Shown: positions 18,029-27,198 of the stretch, one piece after another | Layout: every line of letters starts with the position of its first letter | Numbering within the stretch: position 1 is the first letter of the stretch | Source of the DNA: Halovulum sp039180525 | GTDB taxonomy: Bacteria > Pseudomonadota > Alphaproteobacteria > Rhodobacterales > Rhodobacteraceae | Assembly (NCBI GenBank): GCA_039180525.1 | Contig: JBCDDF010000013.1 | Location: 1-64,000 of the forward strand | Direction of reading: 5' to 3' | Length of the DNA stretch: 64,000 nt | Position numbers and translations under genes: made by a program | The notes under the pieces: model-generated | Database searches by the model: none | What the model was told of the DNA's origin: nothing | Seen by the model: the letters and a program-made list of their open reading frames with translations, nothing else

Positions 18029-19693
18029 TCAGTCCTGCAGCAATCGCCCGGCGATGACCTGGGCCTGGATTTCGGCGGCGCCTTCGAAGATGTTGAGGAT
18101 GCGGGCGTCGCAGAGCACGCGGCTGATCGGGTACTCCAGCGCGAAGCCGTTGCCGCCGTGGACCTGCACGCCATTGTCGGCCGCGGCCCAGGCGACGCGG
18201 GCGGCCAACAGCTTGGCCATGCCGGCCTCCAGATCGCAGCGGCGGCGGGCGTCCTTTTCGCGCGCGGCGAAATAGGTCAGTTGGCGGGCGATGGTGATCT
18301 CCACCGCCATCATCGCCAGCTTGTCGCCCACCCGGGCAAAGCCGTCGATCGTCTGGCCAAAGGCGCGCCGATCGCGCGCATAGGCGGCCGCCAGATCCAG
18401 CGCCGATTGCGCGACGCCGACCGCCCGCGCGGCGGTCTGGATGCGCGCGCTTTCGAAGGTCTGCATCAATTGCTTGAATCCCTGGCCGGTCTGCCCGCCC
18501 AGCAGCGCCGCGCCGGGCACGCGGTGGCCATCCAGCGTCAGCGTGTATTCCTTCATGCCGCGATAGCCCAGAACCTCGATCTCACCGCCGGAGATGGTGG
18601 CGTCGGGGAAGGGCGCGGCCTCTGACCCGCGGGTCTTGGGGGCCAGAAACATCGACAGGCCGCGATGGTCGCGGCTGTCGGGGTCGGTGCGCGCGAGTAC
18701 CGTCATCAGATCGCTGCGCGCGCCATGCGTGATCCAGGTCTTGGCGCCGGTCAGCACCCAGTCGTCGCCATCGCGCACCGCGCGGGTCTTCAGCGCGCCC
18801 AGATCGGACCCCACATCCGGTTCGGTGAAAACGGCGGTCGGCAGGATGGAGCCATCGGCGAGTCCCGGCAGATGTGCGGCCCGTTGCGCATCCGTCCCGC
18901 CGGTCAGGATCAGTTCGGCGGCGATCTCGGACCGTGTGCCCAACGAGCCGACGCCGATATAGCCGCGCGAAAGCTCTTCGGACACGACGCACATCGCGGT
19001 CTTGCCCAGCCCGGCGCCGCCGAAGGCTTCGGGGATGGTCAGGCCAAACACGCCCAGATCGGCCAGTTCGGCGATCAGGTCCGCAGGGATCAGATCGTCG
19101 CGCAGATGCCAGCCATGGGCGTGCGGCGCGACCCGTTGGGCCGCGAAGCGGCGGAACTGATCGCGCACCATCTCCATGTCCTCGTCCAGCCCGCTGGCGG
19201 CGATGTCGGGCGCGCCATCGGCGGCGGCCAGGCGCGCGGCCAGCGCCGCCCGTGCAGGCCGCCCGGCGGCGGCGATCAGCGCGGTGACGGCCGCGTCGTC
19301 GCGAAACCGGGCGCGGTAGGCCGGCGAAAGGCCCAGATCGGCGGGGCGCAGGATCTCGGTCTGGCTCATCGGGATGCCACCGTCGATCTGGGCCAGGTAT
19401 TCGCCGAAACCGATCTGGGTGATCAATGCCTCAACCGGGCCGAAAGCCCCCTGGTTCTCAAGGCGCCGTGCCCAGTCCAGCAGTTGGCGCAGGCTTTCGG
19501 CATATGTCGCAAGCCACGCAAGCCCGTGGGCTGCGCGCTGATCCTCGGCCGCCAGGACATCCCGCCCCCCGGCGCGCAGCGCCGCGCGCGCACCGTCGGA
19601 AAGCGCGTCGAGCGCGCTGCAGGCGGCTGCGGCGTGCTGCAGCAGATCCGGCAGAACCGGGCTGTCGGTGAAGTTGTGGCGCGGGTCTGTCAT
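18029..19693 (-). CDS. mcd: Acyl-CoA dehydrogenase, probably (2S)-methylsuccinyl-CoA dehydrogenase
   Basis: FAD enzyme of 554 residues from the ATG at 19693 (AGGA at 8 nt). An N-terminal extension of about 160 residues precedes a standard ACAD core, as in Mcd of the ethylmalonyl-CoA pathway. Core motifs include AVFTEPDVGSDLG, LTGAKTWITHGARSD, the catalytic-glutamate region MQTFESARIQTAARAVGVAQ, and QVHGGNGFALEYPISRV near the C-terminus. Electrons would go to ETF, encoded about 12 kb away. The Mcd assignment rests on length and the extension. Confidence 0.75.
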   Translation of the reverse strand: MTDPRHNFTDSPVLPDLLQHAAAACSALDALSDGARAALRAGGRDVLAAEDQRAAHGLAWLATYAESLRQLLDWARRLENQGAFGPVEALITQIGFGEYLAQIDGGIPMSQTEILRPADLGLSPAYRARFRDDAAVTALIAAAGRPARAALAARLAAADGAPDIAASGLDEDMEMVRDQFRRFAAQRVAPHAHGWHLRDDLIPADLIAELADLGVFGLTIPEAFGGAGLGKTAMCVVSEELSRGYIGVGSLGTRSEIAAELILTGGTDAQRAAHLPGLADGSILPTAVFTEPDVGSDLGALKTRAVRDGDDWVLTGAKTWITHGARSDLMTVLARTDPDSRDHRGLSMFLAPKTRGSEAAPFPDATISGGEIEVLGYRGMKEYTLTLDGHRVPGAALLGGQTGQGFKQLMQTFESARIQTAARAVGVAQSALDLAAAYARDRRAFGQTIDGFARVGDKLAMMAVEITIARQLTYFAAREKDARRRCDLEAGMAKLLAARVAWAAADNGVQVHGGNGFALEYPISRVLCDARILNIFEGAAEIQAQVIAGRLLQD

Positions 19694-19737
19694 GGCGGTC
19701 CTGCAGAGGTTCGGAATCGGGTCTGTGTTGCGGCGCA

Positions 19738-19766
19738 CCCTAAGCTGCGCCGCACTGGCCCGTCAA
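19738..19766 (-). promoter_or_regulatory. Possible promoter for the acyl-CoA dehydrogenase gene
   Basis: On the minus strand, TTGACG (19766-19761), a 17-bp spacer, and TTAGGG (19743-19738). The -35 is good, the -10 weak. It would give a leader of about 40 nt. An AT-rich patch lies upstream with an inverted repeat, ACTAAT at 19788-19793 and ATTAGT at 19813-19818, a possible operator shared with the divergent permease gene. Confidence 0.35.
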
Positions 19767-19871
19767 TGGCGGCGAAACTAAATTTCAACTAATGACCATG
19801 TCAGGAATTTTTATTAGTCTTGCATCGTCGGCGCCCCCAGTGCCAGACCGGATGCGGGCGGGGAGGGCCGG

Positions 19872-20642
19872 ATGGCGGAGTTGCTTGCGACATATGGCCC
19901 GGGCGTGGTCGCGGCCTGTTTCGCGGTCCTGTTTGCGGCCGGTTTCGTCAAGGGGACGGTCGGGTTCGCGCTGCCGATGGTGGCGGTCAGCGGGGTCGGC
20001 TCGCTGATGACCGCGGAACTGGCGGTCGCGGCGATCCTCGCACCGGCGCTGGTCACCAACCTGCAGCAGGCATTTCGCCAGGGCTTCGGGGCGGCGGCGG
20101 CGACGCTGCGGCGGTTCTGGCGATTGAACCTGACGCTGGTGCTGTTGATCGGGCTGATCGCGCAGGCCGTGCCGCTGTTGCCCGACCGCGTGTTTTTCCT
20201 GATCTTGGGTGGGGTCGTCACCGGCGTGGGGCTTTTGCAACTGATCGGCTGGCGGCCGCGTTTTCCGCCGCACCGGGCCGGGCGGGCGGAATGGATCGGA
20301 GGCGGTATCGCCGGCGTCTTCGGCGGCCTGGCCGGAGTTTGGGGTCCGCCGATCGTTCTGTACCTTCTGGCGCGTGAGGTCCCCAAGACCGAGATGGTGC
20401 GCGCCCAGGGCATTTCCTACCTGATCGGGTCAGTGATCCTGGTGGGCGCGCATATCCCCTCCGGCGTGCTGAACGGGGTGACGGCGCCTTTTACCGCGCT
20501 GCTGGTCATCCCGGCGCTTACGGGCATGGCATTGGGGGTCTGGGTGCAGGACCGCCTCGACCAGGCACTGTTTCGCAAGGCGACGCTGGCGGTGCTGATT
20601 CTGGCCGGGCTGAACCTGCTGCGTCGCGGTTTGATGGGGTAG
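19872..20642 (+). CDS. TSUP (TauE/SafE) family membrane permease
   Basis: 256 residues with about eight hydrophobic segments. It carries the two half-repeat signatures of the family: AAGFVKGTVGFALPMVAV near residues 20-38 and GGGIAGVFGGLAGVWGPPIVLYLL near 145-168. TSUP proteins export sulfite, sulfoacetate or other organosulfur anions at the inner membrane; the substrate here is unknown. It is divergent from the acyl-CoA dehydrogenase and convergent with gamma-glutamyltransferase (9 bp between stops). Confidence 0.88.
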   Translation: MAELLATYGPGVVAACFAVLFAAGFVKGTVGFALPMVAVSGVGSLMTAELAVAAILAPALVTNLQQAFRQGFGAAAATLRRFWRLNLTLVLLIGLIAQAVPLLPDRVFFLILGGVVTGVGLLQLIGWRPRFPPHRAGRAEWIGGGIAGVFGGLAGVWGPPIVLYLLAREVPKTEMVRAQGISYLIGSVILVGAHIPSGVLNGVTAPFTALLVIPALTGMALGVWVQDRLDQALFRKATLAVLILAGLNLLRRGLMG

Positions 20643-20651
20643 GGTCCGCGC

Positions 20652-22124
20652 CTAATCGGACCAGGCGGCGCCGTCGCGGCGCGGGTCGGCCGCCGCGCGG
20701 GTGCCGCCATCGCGGTGGCGCTGGACGATATGGACGCCGCCGAAGAACATATGCGGCGTGTCCCAGGGCGTGGCATGTTCCAGCGGTGAAAGCGCATCGT
20801 CCCAGGCCGCGGGGCCGCGTTCGAAATGCAGCGCCTCCGCATCGGCGTGGAGGCGCGGCGCCGCAATAGCGGCGTCCGGCGCGGCGCGATGGTCGACAAT
20901 CTCCAGTGCCGCCCGGGTGAGCGCTGTCCAGATGCGGGTCGAGCCGCCGGAGCCGAGCAATGTCAGCGTGCCGTCAGGCCCGCCGATCGCCATGGGGCTC
21001 ATCATCGAGGAAAGCCGGGTGTCGGTCGGCCAGGACAGCGCGCCGCCGGGTAAAAGATCCTCCTCGCCCAGCATATTGTTGGGCACGATGCCGGTGCCGG
21101 GCAACAGCCGGCCGCAGCCTTCGCCGTTCGACAGCGTCAGCGCGGCGCCGTTGCCGGCGGCGTCGATCACCGAGATATGGGTCGTGCCGCGCCGCGCGGG
21201 CGGATGGCGCAGCGCCCGGTCGAGCGCGGCGTGCAAGGCCGGTGTGATCGCGCGTTGCGGGGGAAGCGCGCCGCCGGCGCGCAGGCGGGCGATGGCCTGC
21301 AGTGTCGCGGCCAGAGTGGGCGGGCTGGGCGCCGGCGGCAACGCGTCGAGCGCCAGGGCGATCAAGGTGCCGCCATGGCTGGGCGGCGGGGTCAGCGCGA
21401 TCCGGTTGCCGGTGCGATCTATCGTCAGGGGGCGGCGCCAGATCGGTGCGGCGGACGCAATGTCGGCCAGGCTGAGCCCCACGCCGGGCAGAAGGGCAAG
21501 GGCCTGGGCCACCTCTCCCTCCGCGAAGAAGCGGGGGCCTTCGGCCGCCAGAACCTCTAGCACGTCGGCGAGCGCGGGATTGGCCAGCGCGGCGCCCGGT
21601 TCGGGGATCTTGCCGCCCGGTGCGTGCAGTGCTGCGAGCTGCGGATCTGCGGTCAGGATCGGCGCGACCAGACCGGCCAGATGGGACTGGAACCGCGTAA
21701 CCGCGATGCCGGCCTTGGCGGCGGCGACGGCCGGCGCGACCAGATCGGCGACGGGCAGACGGCCCTGGTCGGCATGCGCCTGGAACAGGCCCTGGATCAG
21801 CGATGGCGCGGCGATGGTGCCGGCGCCGATATGGAAGTCTTGCGTGGCGGTGCCGAAATCGACCGTCACGGTGGCCAGATCGAGCGCGTTCTCGGGTGGC
21901 TTTCGCCGCGGGGTCTGGACAAAAGCGTCAAGGAGGCGCGGCGGCGCATGGGCCGGGGCCAGCATCAGGAACCCGCCCCCCAGCGGTTGCGCCAGGACGG
22001 GCTCGGCGACGAATGCCAAGCATGCAGCCGCGAAGACGGCATCTGTTGCAGTGCCGCCGGCGTGCAGGACATCCTGCGCGGCCTGGGTGGTCAGACGATG
22101 GCCGGAGGCGACGGCGTGAGGCAT
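20652..22124 (-). CDS. Gamma-glutamyltransferase family protein
   Basis: 490 residues from the ATG at 22124. The Ntn-hydrolase features are visible: an N-terminal GHRLTTQAAQDVLHAGGTATDAVFA block, the predicted autocleavage/nucleophile threonine in RRGTTHISVIDAAGNG, and PNNMLGEEDL and GSGGSTRIW downstream. Canonical GGT cleaves glutathione and other gamma-glutamyl compounds. The protein is shorter than E. coli GGT (about 580) and has no clear signal peptide, so a cytoplasmic or specialised gamma-glutamyl hydrolase is possible. Confidence 0.82.
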   Translation of the reverse strand: MPHAVASGHRLTTQAAQDVLHAGGTATDAVFAAACLAFVAEPVLAQPLGGGFLMLAPAHAPPRLLDAFVQTPRRKPPENALDLATVTVDFGTATQDFHIGAGTIAAPSLIQGLFQAHADQGRLPVADLVAPAVAAAKAGIAVTRFQSHLAGLVAPILTADPQLAALHAPGGKIPEPGAALANPALADVLEVLAAEGPRFFAEGEVAQALALLPGVGLSLADIASAAPIWRRPLTIDRTGNRIALTPPPSHGGTLIALALDALPPAPSPPTLAATLQAIARLRAGGALPPQRAITPALHAALDRALRHPPARRGTTHISVIDAAGNGAALTLSNGEGCGRLLPGTGIVPNNMLGEEDLLPGGALSWPTDTRLSSMMSPMAIGGPDGTLTLLGSGGSTRIWTALTRAALEIVDHRAAPDAAIAAPRLHADAEALHFERGPAAWDDALSPLEHATPWDTPHMFFGGVHIVQRHRDGGTRAAADPRRDGAAWSD

Positions 22125-22238
22125 GGGAAACAGGCGGCTGGCATCGCGGGGATGTAGCCCGGGTGCCCGCGCGCGTGCAAGCGATCCGATTGCGGCGCTG
22201 ACGCGCCAGGACACGCCCCCCATGCCCGGCTTGCGCCG

Positions 22239-22256
22239 GCCACGGGGCCCCGTGGC
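22239..22256. repeat. 18-bp perfect GC palindrome
   Basis: GCCACGGGGCCCCGTGGC is fully self-complementary. It lies in the 246-bp gap between pckA and the gamma-glutamyltransferase gene (both minus). It may end the pckA transcript or bind a dimeric protein. No T-run follows on the minus strand. Confidence 0.4.
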
Positions 22257-22320
22257 GCCCGGAATGGGTGGGGCGGAGGGCTGGTTGGCTTTGGCGCAAA
22301 CCCGGCTGGTCTCGCAACCC

Positions 22321-22343
22321 GCCCCGGGCTTGACCCGGGGCCT
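22321..22343. repeat. CCCGGG-TTGA-CCCGGG palindromic repeat, copy 1
   Basis: CCCCGGGC, TTGA, then CCCGGGG within a short palindrome just past the pckA stop. Related copies are at 48844-48865 and 49697-49720. This type of intergenic palindrome is widespread in Alphaproteobacteria. No protein is encoded. Confidence 0.6.
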
Positions 22344-22370
22344 CCCGCGCTGCGCCAGGGCCGGATCGAT

Positions 22371-23981
22371 TTAGAGCACGCCGCGGAAGACGACGGCCTC
22401 TTCGATCACCTCTTCATCCACGAAATCCTCGTACTGACGGAAGTTCTCCTCGAACATGCGCACAAGCCGCGCCGCCTGGCGGTCATAGGCGTCCGCCTTG
22501 TCCCAGGTGCGTCGCGGGTCGAGCAGCAGATCGGGCACGCCCGGGCAAGAGGTGGGCACCGCGAAGCCGAAGGCATCGTCCATGCGGAAGCTCGCCTCAT
22601 TCAGCGATCCGTCGAGTGCCGCGGCGAGCAGCGCCCGCGTCGCCTTGATCGGCATACGCGAACCGACGCCATAGGCGCCCCCGGTCCAGCCGGTGTTGAC
22701 CAGCCAGCAGGTCGCCCCGTGCTTGGCGATCTTGTCGCGCAGCAGCGCGCCGTAGACTTCCGGCCGACGTGGCATGAATGGCGCGCCGAAACAGGTGGAG
22801 AAGGTCGGCTGCGGCTCTGTCACCCCCTTTTCCGTCCCCGCGACCTTAGAGGTAAAGCCGGACAGAAAGTGATACATCGCCTGCGCGGGTGTCAGCTTGG
22901 CGATGGGCGGCAGCACGCCGAACGCATCGCAGGTCAGCATGATGATCGATTTCGGGCTGCCGCCGCGCGCGGTGGCGGAGGCATTGGAAATCGCTTCCAG
23001 CGGATAGGCGCAGCGCATGTTCGCGGTCAGGCTGTCATCCTGGAAATCGAGCGTCCGGTCGTAGGCGTTGTGGACCATATTCTCGATCACCGTGCCGAAA
23101 CGGCTTGTGGTGGCATAGATCTCGGGTTCCGCCGTGGGGCTCAGATCGATGGTCTTGGCGTAACAGCCGCCTTCGAAATTGAAGGTGCCGGTGTCGGACC
23201 AGCCATGTTCGTCATCGCCGATCAGCACCCGCGACGGATCCGCGCTGAGCGTGGTTTTGCCGGTGCCGGACAGACCAAAGAAGATGGCGACATCATGGGG
23301 ATCGTCCGGCGCGTGATTGGCCGAACAATGCATCGGCATCACGCCCTTTTCCGGCAGAAGGTAGTTCAGAAGCGTGAACACGGATTTCTTGTTCTCGCCG
23401 GCATAGGACGTGCCGGCGATCAGGATCAGTTTCTCCGCCATGTTGAGAGCGATCACGGTTTCCGACCGGCAGCCGTGGCGATCCGGATCGGCCAAGAAGC
23501 TGGGGCAGTTCAGGATCGTGTAATCGGCCAGATAGTCGGGCAGTTCGCGCGCATCCGGCCGGCGCAACAGGTGGCGGATGAACAGGGCGTGCCAGGCCAG
23601 TTCGGTCACCACGCGGATGTTCAGCCGGTGGCTTTGATCGGCGCAAGCATAGAGATCCTGCACGAAAAGCTCGCGCCCCTGGATGTGCGCGAGCATGTCC
23701 GCGCGCAGGCGGTCGAAAGCCTCCTGCGAGATTGCTGCGTTGTTGTCCCACCAGATGTGGGGCTCCGAACCCGGCTCGCGCACGATGTGCTTGTCCTTGG
23801 GCGACCGGCCGGTGTGCTTACCGGTTTCGACCAGTAACGTGCCCCCTTGCCCCAACTTCCCCTCGCCGCGTTCCAACGCGGCCTGGATCAGGGCGGGTTC
23901 CAACAGGTTATAATGCGCCGTGGCGCCCGAAATACCGGTGGCCTCCAGCGTCGCCGCCGGATTGACCATCTGATGCGTCAT
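22371..23981 (-). CDS. pckA: Phosphoenolpyruvate carboxykinase (ATP)
   Basis: Cytosolic gluconeogenic enzyme: oxaloacetate + ATP to PEP + CO2 + ADP. 536 residues. Kinase-type P-loop in FFGLSGTGKTTLSADP, substrate loop NLLEPALIQAALERGEG with GKHTGRSPKDKHIV, metal-site HCSANHAP, and ATP-site residues near GWTGGAYGVGSRMPIKATR. A GAGG site lies before the ATG. It is divergent from chvI, a neighbourhood conserved in Alphaproteobacteria, where ChvI can influence pckA. Confidence 0.97.
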   Translation of the reverse strand: MTHQMVNPAATLEATGISGATAHYNLLEPALIQAALERGEGKLGQGGTLLVETGKHTGRSPKDKHIVREPGSEPHIWWDNNAAISQEAFDRLRADMLAHIQGRELFVQDLYACADQSHRLNIRVVTELAWHALFIRHLLRRPDARELPDYLADYTILNCPSFLADPDRHGCRSETVIALNMAEKLILIAGTSYAGENKKSVFTLLNYLLPEKGVMPMHCSANHAPDDPHDVAIFFGLSGTGKTTLSADPSRVLIGDDEHGWSDTGTFNFEGGCYAKTIDLSPTAEPEIYATTSRFGTVIENMVHNAYDRTLDFQDDSLTANMRCAYPLEAISNASATARGGSPKSIIMLTCDAFGVLPPIAKLTPAQAMYHFLSGFTSKVAGTEKGVTEPQPTFSTCFGAPFMPRRPEVYGALLRDKIAKHGATCWLVNTGWTGGAYGVGSRMPIKATRALLAAALDGSLNEASFRMDDAFGFAVPTSCPGVPDLLLDPRRTWDKADAYDRQAARLVRMFEENFRQYEDFVDEEVIEEAVVFRGVL

Positions 23982-24310
23982 GGAAAGTCTCGCTCCTCAG
24001 TGTGTACGGCCGCGGCTCACCGCGCCCGTCTCCCATCCCCTTTTCAGCAGCCGCGCCACGGGTTCGGAGGGCCAGTCCGAAGGATCACAGTGACGTCGCG
24101 ACCGGGTTTCGATCGAGACATTCAAATGTGTCCGCATCACGACGGAAGCCCCGCAACAATACCATCATGTCGCCATCTTTCCACGCGATTTTATGTGGCA
24201 ACGCTACGGCAGAAAGTAGCAATCTTTATGGATTGCAGGATTTGAATAGGTGCCTTGGCAGGCCGTGTTATAGAAGCGGCCAGCGCCAAAAAAACGAAAA
24301 GGGGCAGCAA
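23982..24310. other. Divergent pckA/chvI intergenic region, no gene
   Basis: These 329 bp have no credible ORF. The chvI-proximal half is AT-rich (24150-24250), unusual here, and ends with TTGAAT at 24242-24247 and TTATAG at 24268-24273. The 20-bp spacing is too long for a standard promoter, so I do not call one. The region must contain both divergent promoters. Confidence 0.6.
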
Positions 24311-25009
24311 ATGTCGGCGACGATCGCTCTGGTGGATGACGACCGAAACATCCTCACATCGGTATCTATGGTTCTGGAGGGTGAGGGCTATGCGGTGCGC
24401 ACGTACAACGATGGCGCGGCGGCCCTAAGCGCGTTCGAAAAGACCATGCCCGACTTGGCCGTGCTGGACGTCAAGATGCCGCGCATGGACGGAATGGAAC
24501 TGCTGCGCCAATTGCGCACCCGGTCGGACATGCCGGTGATCTTCCTGACCTCCAAGGATGAAGAGATCGACGAGTTGATCGGCCTGCGCATGGGTGCGGA
24601 CGATTACGTGCGCAAGCCGTTTTCGCAGCGTCTGCTGGTGGAGCGGATCCGCGTGATCCTGCGGCGGCGCGAGAACGCCGTGCGTGAGCCGGCAGAGGCC
24701 GACACCAACAGCCTGACCCGCGGCAGCCTGACCATGGACCCGCTGCGGCATTCGGTCCTTTGGAAGGGTCAGCCGATCACGCTGACGGTAACCGAGTTCC
24801 TGATCCTTCAGGCGCTTGCGCAGCGGCCCGGTTTCGTCAAAAGCCGCGACCAGTTGCTGGATGTCGCCTATGACGATCAGGTCTATGTCGACGACCGCAC
24901 CATCGACAGCCATATCAAGCGCATCCGCAAGAAGTTCAAAGTGCACGATAACGAGTTTTCGTCGATCGAGACGTTGTATGGTATCGGTTACCGCTACAAC
25001 GAGGCGTAA
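24311..25009 (+). CDS. chvI: Response regulator ChvI
   Basis: OmpR-type two-component regulator paired with ChvG; in Alphaproteobacteria it controls envelope, acid and host-interaction responses. 232 residues from ATG 24311. Receiver domain: acidic pocket VDDDRN (8-13), phosphoacceptor Asp53 in LAVLDVKMPRMDG, switch Thr/Lys in FLTSKDE and RKPFSQR. The winged-helix DNA-binding domain (about 140-232) contains LTVTEFLILQALAQRPGFVKSR and the C-terminal IETLYGIGYRYNE. chvG starts 6 bp after its stop. Confidence 0.94.
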   Translation: MSATIALVDDDRNILTSVSMVLEGEGYAVRTYNDGAAALSAFEKTMPDLAVLDVKMPRMDGMELLRQLRTRSDMPVIFLTSKDEEIDELIGLRMGADDYVRKPFSQRLLVERIRVILRRRENAVREPAEADTNSLTRGSLTMDPLRHSVLWKGQPITLTVTEFLILQALAQRPGFVKSRDQLLDVAYDDQVYVDDRTIDSHIKRIRKKFKVHDNEFSSIETLYGIGYRYNEA

Positions 25010-25015
25010 ACACGC

Positions 25016-26725
25016 ATGGCCGATGGGGGGCAGCTGAGACAGGACCGGTCGGCCGCGCCGCGCGTCATCCTTGAGGGTGGGCGTGCCGAGGCACCGTCCG
25101 CCGCCCCCAGTATTCTGGATTGGTCCGAGCGGTTCGGGCGGCGCTCGCCCCTGTCGCGTAAGATCATCACGTTCAATCTGATCGCGCTGGGCGTTCTTCT
25201 GACCGGTGTTCTGTATCTGAACCAGGCGCAGAGCGGGCTGTTCGAGCAGCGTGCGCGCGCCATGATCACCGAGGCCCGGCTTGTGGCCAGCGTTCTGGCC
25301 CAGGAGGCCGGGACAGAGGGCTTTCGGTCCGGCGATACCGGCCCCGCGATGGAGACATTGCGCGGGCTGCAGGGCATCACAGTGTCACGGCTGTTCCTGT
25401 TCGACCGCGAGGCGAAGCTGGTAGGCGTGATCACGCCCGATGGCCGCGCCACGCCGGCGGACGAAATCGTGACCATCGAGCGCCAGACCCCGACGGCGTT
25501 CATCTCCATCATGGCCGATATCTGGGACCGGGCCAGTCGTGTCTTCGCCGCCCAGCAGGCGCCCTCGGTCTCGCCCCTGGGTCTGGTCGCCGCGCGGCCT
25601 CTGGCCGAAGAGGCGCTGAGCGAAGGCGGCGTTGTGCAGGCCCGCGGCAGTACCGGGTCGGGCGATCAGATCGTATCCGTTGCTGTGCCGATCACGGCCG
25701 AGGACGTGTTTGGCCCCCTGGGGGTGCTGGTGTTGACCACGCGGCCCGGCGACGTGGACGAGTTCATCCACGAGGAAAGGGTGCGCATCCTTCAGGTGTT
25801 TGCGCTGGCGATCATCTGTTCGATCGTGCTGTCGCTGGTGCTGGCCAACACCATCGTCCGCCCGTTGCGGTTCCTGGCCGAGGCGGCCCAGGAGGGCGGC
25901 ACGCGCAATGCCAAACAGCTCAACCCCGAGCGGATCAACATCCCCGACATGACCGGGCGCCCCGACGAGATCGGCTATCTGTCGGGCGCGATGCGCATCA
26001 TGACTGCGGCGTTGTTCGATCGGATCGAATCCAATGAAAGCTTCGCGGCCGACGTCGCGCACGAGATCAAGAACCCGCTGACCAGCCTGCGCTCCGCGGT
26101 CGAAACCATGCCCTATGCCAAGACGGAGGAGGCGCAGAACCGTCTGCTTGACGTCATCAAGAAGGATGTCGACCGGCTGGACCGGCTGGTGACGGATATC
26201 TCCAACGCCTCGCGACTGGACAGCGAACTGGTGCGGGACCGGATGGAGCCGTTCGATCTGCACGGGCTGCTGGCCAATCTGATTTCCTTCAACGAAGCCC
26301 AGGCCGAAAAGGCCGGCGCGCGGCTTATGCCGAAATTCGGCGAGACGCCGCTGGAAATCACCGGGTTGGAACAGCGCCTGGCGCAGGTTTTCGTGAACCT
26401 GATCACCAACGCGATCTCCTTCGCCCGCGAAGGCGATCGGATCCGTGTCAACACTCGGGTGACCGGTGAGAAAGTCGTGGTCACGGTCGAAGATGACGGC
26501 CCCGGTATTCCCGACGACAATCTCGCCGATGTGTTCGAGCGGTTCTATTCCGAGCGCCCGGAGACGGAGGCTTTCGGCAACCATTCGGGGCTTGGGCTGG
26601 CGATCTCCCGCCAGATCATCCAGGCCCATGGCGGCGAGATCTGGGCGGAGAACATCCGCTCCGCCGGCGCCGGCCTGGAAACGCCCCCCGAGGGCGCGCG
26701 GTTCGTGGTGGAATTGCCGGTGTGA
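25016..26725 (+). CDS. chvG: Sensor histidine kinase ChvG
   Basis: Inner-membrane kinase of 569 residues. TM1 is at about 49-68 and TM2 at about 258-281, flanking a periplasmic sensor domain of roughly 190 residues. HAMP follows, then the H-box ADVAHEIKNPLTSLRSAVE with phospho-His349, the N-box VNLITNAI, and G-boxes DDGPGIPDDN and HSGLGLAISR. It phosphorylates ChvI. In other Alphaproteobacteria ExoR inhibits it from the periplasm; no exoR is in the window. Its stop overlaps the hprK start (GTGA). Confidence 0.94.
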   Translation: MADGGQLRQDRSAAPRVILEGGRAEAPSAAPSILDWSERFGRRSPLSRKIITFNLIALGVLLTGVLYLNQAQSGLFEQRARAMITEARLVASVLAQEAGTEGFRSGDTGPAMETLRGLQGITVSRLFLFDREAKLVGVITPDGRATPADEIVTIERQTPTAFISIMADIWDRASRVFAAQQAPSVSPLGLVAARPLAEEALSEGGVVQARGSTGSGDQIVSVAVPITAEDVFGPLGVLVLTTRPGDVDEFIHEERVRILQVFALAIICSIVLSLVLANTIVRPLRFLAEAAQEGGTRNAKQLNPERINIPDMTGRPDEIGYLSGAMRIMTAALFDRIESNESFAADVAHEIKNPLTSLRSAVETMPYAKTEEAQNRLLDVIKKDVDRLDRLVTDISNASRLDSELVRDRMEPFDLHGLLANLISFNEAQAEKAGARLMPKFGETPLEITGLEQRLAQVFVNLITNAISFAREGDRIRVNTRVTGEKVVVTVEDDGPGIPDDNLADVFERFYSERPETEAFGNHSGLGLAISRQIIQAHGGEIWAENIRSAGAGLETPPEGARFVVELPV

Positions 26726-27198
26726 ACTCCAGCCTGCCAAGTGTCCAGCGGGTCCATGCCTCTTGCGTGGCGGTCGAGGGGCGCGGCGCGCTGATCACCG
26801 GCAGGTCTGGGGCGGGGAAGTCGCAACTGGCGATGAAAATGATCGGTCTGGGCGCCGAACTGATCGCTGACGACCAGGTGGAACTGCATTTCGACCCCGA
26901 TCGCATCGCGCTGCGCCCGCCGGTGGCGCTGGCCGGGCTGATCGAGGTGCGGGGGATGGGCATCGTGCGCCTGGCGCATGCGATGTCGGCGGAACTGGTG
27001 CTGGTCGTCGATATGGACACCGCCCACGAGGCGCGCTTTCCGCATCTTCGAAACACTTACTTCACCAATCTGTGGTTTCCATTGATTGCTGGTCGAGGCA
27101 GACCCAATTTGGCCTACGAGGTCATGGCCTGCCTGCGATCGGGCCTGGACCCGTTGTTTCTGGACCCAGAGGACATGGGCAATGGACCTGTGGACTGA
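26722..27198 (+). CDS. hprK: HPr kinase/phosphorylase, short alphaproteobacterial form
   Basis: Phosphorylates HPr on its regulatory serine. 158 residues, representing only the C-terminal kinase domain; Firmicute HprK is about 310. This truncation is normal in Alphaproteobacteria. P-loop GRSGAGKS is at 27-34, with LIADDQVEL and GLIEVRGMGIVRL (HprK signature) downstream. It starts with GTG overlapping the chvG stop. Its substrate HPr is encoded three genes on, with the conserved serine present. Confidence 0.93.
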   Translation: MNSSLPSVQRVHASCVAVEGRGALITGRSGAGKSQLAMKMIGLGAELIADDQVELHFDPDRIALRPPVALAGLIEVRGMGIVRLAHAMSAELVLVVDMDTAHEARFPHLRNTYFTNLWFPLIAGRGRPNLAYEVMACLRSGLDPLFLDPEDMGNGPVD

